A DNA stretch of 6,204 nucleotides from positions 1 to 6,204 of the forward strand of contig JAZOVB010000033.1 of the NCBI GenBank assembly GCA_045658425.1, in the 5' to 3' direction. Made by a program: the position numbers and the translations under genes. Source of the stretch: SIG450 sp045658425. GTDB taxonomy: Bacteria; Bacillota; Clostridia; UMGS1840; HGM11507. Numbering within the stretch: the first letter of the stretch is position 1; each line of letters starts with the position of its first letter. The notes under the pieces are model-generated. The model ran no database searches. It saw nothing but the letters and a program-made list of their open reading frames with translations, and was not told the origin of the DNA. This document shows positions 5,026 through 6,204 of this stretch, in pieces.

Positions 5026-6204
5026 TAATTTTTCATTCCTTCCTGTTCAATTTCGTCAATGTTTAAAGATAATAACTTGGAAACACCCTTTTCCTGCATG
5101 GTAACACCGTAAAGTGTATCTGCTGCCTCCATTGTACCTCTTCTGTGCGTAATTACTATAAACTGAGTAGAAGCCTTGAATTTTTCAAGGAATTCTGCAT
5201 ATCTGTAAACATTGTTATCGTCAAGTGCCGCCTCTATTTCGTCAAATAAACAGAATGGAGTAGGCTTAACCTTGATAATTGCAAATAACAATGCAATAGC
5301 GGTAAACGCCTTTTCACCGCCCGACAGTAAACTGATGGTGGTAAGCTTCTTTCCGGGAGGCTGAACTTCAATTTCTATGCCACTTTCCAAAATGTTTTCA
5401 GGGTCGGTAAGCTTAAGCTCACCTCTGCCTCCGCCAAACAGCTCAATATAAGTTTCGTTAAAGGATTCGGCAATAAGCTTGAATTGTTTTGAGAATATCT
5501 CTTTCATAAGTTTAACCATATCTGAAATAATGGTTTCTAAGTTTTCTTTTGCTTCAAGCAAATCATTTCTCTGACCTGTTAAAAATTCATATCTTTCGCT
5601 TACTTTCTGATATTCCTCAATAGCATCAATATTAATATTTCCAAGTGCTTTGATTTTATTTTTGATTTCGCTTATTTTTCTTGTAGCCGTCTGAATAGAG
5701 CCTATATCCTTTTTGTATTCTTCCGCTAAGGTAACGGTAAGCTCATAGGAATCCCAAAGATTATTTACAATCTGTTCAATATCCGAATCAATTTTATTGA
5801 ACTTAACCTCTAATTTTGTATGTGCTTCGTTTTCTAAAATGAACTTTTCTCTTAAGTCTTTGGATTCCTTCTGACTGTCTGAAAGCTCCTTTTCGGAATT
5901 TTCTTTTTTAGTCTTATTTTCTTTTATTTTTTCTTCACATTCTCTGATGCTTTCTTCTGAATCTTCAATCTGACTTAATCTGAACTCAATTTCTTCCTTT
6001 ATATCGGCAATTTTTCCCTTTGCTTCTTCAATAAGCTTAAGCTTCCCGTCTGCCTCCTGTAAAATGCTTTTCTTTTCTTCTTCAATAAGCTTTATTTTAT
6101 CTTCTTCATAGCCTAAATCCTTAAGCTTTTCCGAAACGGTAAACTTAGCTTCGGTAATAAGATTATTAAGCTCATCTCTTTTTTCGGTAACCTTGGAAAA
6201 GTCC
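5025..6204 (-). CDS. smc: Chromosome partition protein Smc, C-terminal part (5' end beyond window)
   Basis: The frame is open from the TAG at 5025-5027 to the right edge, giving the last 392 residues of a protein normally near 1,180. Smc dimers with ScpA/ScpB organise and segregate the chromosome. Visible residues 1 to about 185 are Glu/Lys-rich coiled coil (the descending arm). The conserved LGNINIDAIEEY (187-198) and ERYEFLTGQRNDL (203-215) follow, then the C-terminal ATPase lobe. That lobe has the ABC signature LSGGE (293-297), Walker B FCLFDEIEAALDD (317-329) with D321/E322, and the switch ITHRRGTME (351-359). The Walker A half lies outside the window. An in-frame TTG at 5561 is not a start: the protein matches Smc on both sides of it. 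smc is the most upstream gene seen of the operon with ftsY. Confidence 0.97.
   Translation of the reverse strand, partial: DFSKVTEKRDELNNLITEAKFTVSEKLKDLGYEEDKIKLIEEEKKSILQEADGKLKLIEEAKGKIADIKEEIEFRLSQIEDSEESIRECEEKIKENKTKKENSEKELSDSQKESKDLREKFILENEAHTKLEVKFNKIDSDIEQIVNNLWDSYELTVTLAEEYKKDIGSIQTATRKISEIKNKIKALGNINIDAIEEYQKVSERYEFLTGQRNDLLEAKENLETIISDMVKLMKEIFSKQFKLIAESFNETYIELFGGGRGELKLTDPENILESGIEIEVQPPGKKLTTISLLSGGEKAFTAIALLFAIIKVKPTPFCLFDEIEAALDDNNVYRYAEFLEKFKASTQFIVITHRRGTMEAADTLYGVTMQEKGVSKLLSLNIDEIEQEGMKN
5037..5044 (-). promoter_or_regulatory. Ribosome binding site of ftsY inside the smc 3' end
   Basis: AGGAAGGA, read on the minus strand, lies 11 bases upstream of the ftsY GTG and within the last codons of smc. 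With the TAGTG stop/start overlap it supports the GTG start and re-initiation by ribosomes finishing smc. Confidence 0.65.

Noticed and set aside
4679..5104. 141-residue plus-strand frame, Ser/Leu-rich
   Set aside because: It is antisense to the conserved ftsY N-terminal region and the smc 3' end. Its Ser/Leu-rich composition is what the complement of Glu/Lys codons yields.
5025..5561. A separate 178-residue ATPase gene starting at TTG 5561
   Set aside because: The same frame stays open to 6203 and encodes Smc-like sequence before the TTG, including LGNINIDAIEEY and ERYEFLTGQRND. It is the tail of smc.

Overview
The window is low-GC, AT-rich DNA that fits an endospore-forming member of the Bacillota, most likely class Clostridia. 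Three observations support this: a sporulation protein YunB homologue, strong AGGAGG-type ribosome binding sites, and the smc-ftsY gene pair typical of Firmicutes. I cannot name the genus from the sequence.

Layout. Bases 1-288 hold no gene. They hold a 62-base near-perfect hairpin, a 17-base direct repeat, two arrays of a degenerate 7-base unit, a second hairpin, and the terminator of rpmB. rpmB (ribosomal protein L28, zinc-ribbon form) is on the minus strand at 289-477, with a good SigA-type promoter at 545-573. yunB diverges from it on the plus strand. Its start is better placed at 656 than at the upstream ATG at 635. Between yunB and the next gene (1367-1447) lie another copy of the 7-base repeat family, arranged as an inverted repeat, and a hairpin able to terminate transcription from both sides. 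From 4117 down to 1445, minus strand, is a complete 890-residue UPF0182 membrane protein. Upstream of it are ftsY (4120-5025) and the 3' two-fifths or so of smc (5025 to the right edge).

How the genes work together. smc, ftsY and the UPF0182 gene are almost certainly one transcript read leftwards. The smc stop and the ftsY GTG start share one base (TAGTG), and ftsY and the UPF0182 gene are two bases apart (TAATTATG). The operon joins chromosome organisation (SMC), co-translational membrane targeting (FtsY, the SRP receptor) and a large membrane protein of unknown function. Its promoter lies outside the window. yunB and the operon converge on the shared terminator.

Novelty. The genes are core housekeeping or sporulation genes, and I see no defence system, mobile-element gene, CRISPR array or unknown multi-gene system. 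The less explained material is the intergenic repeats, above all the 7-base family that sits against two different terminators. The tight coupling of an uncharacterised UPF0182 gene to ftsY is also worth a look.
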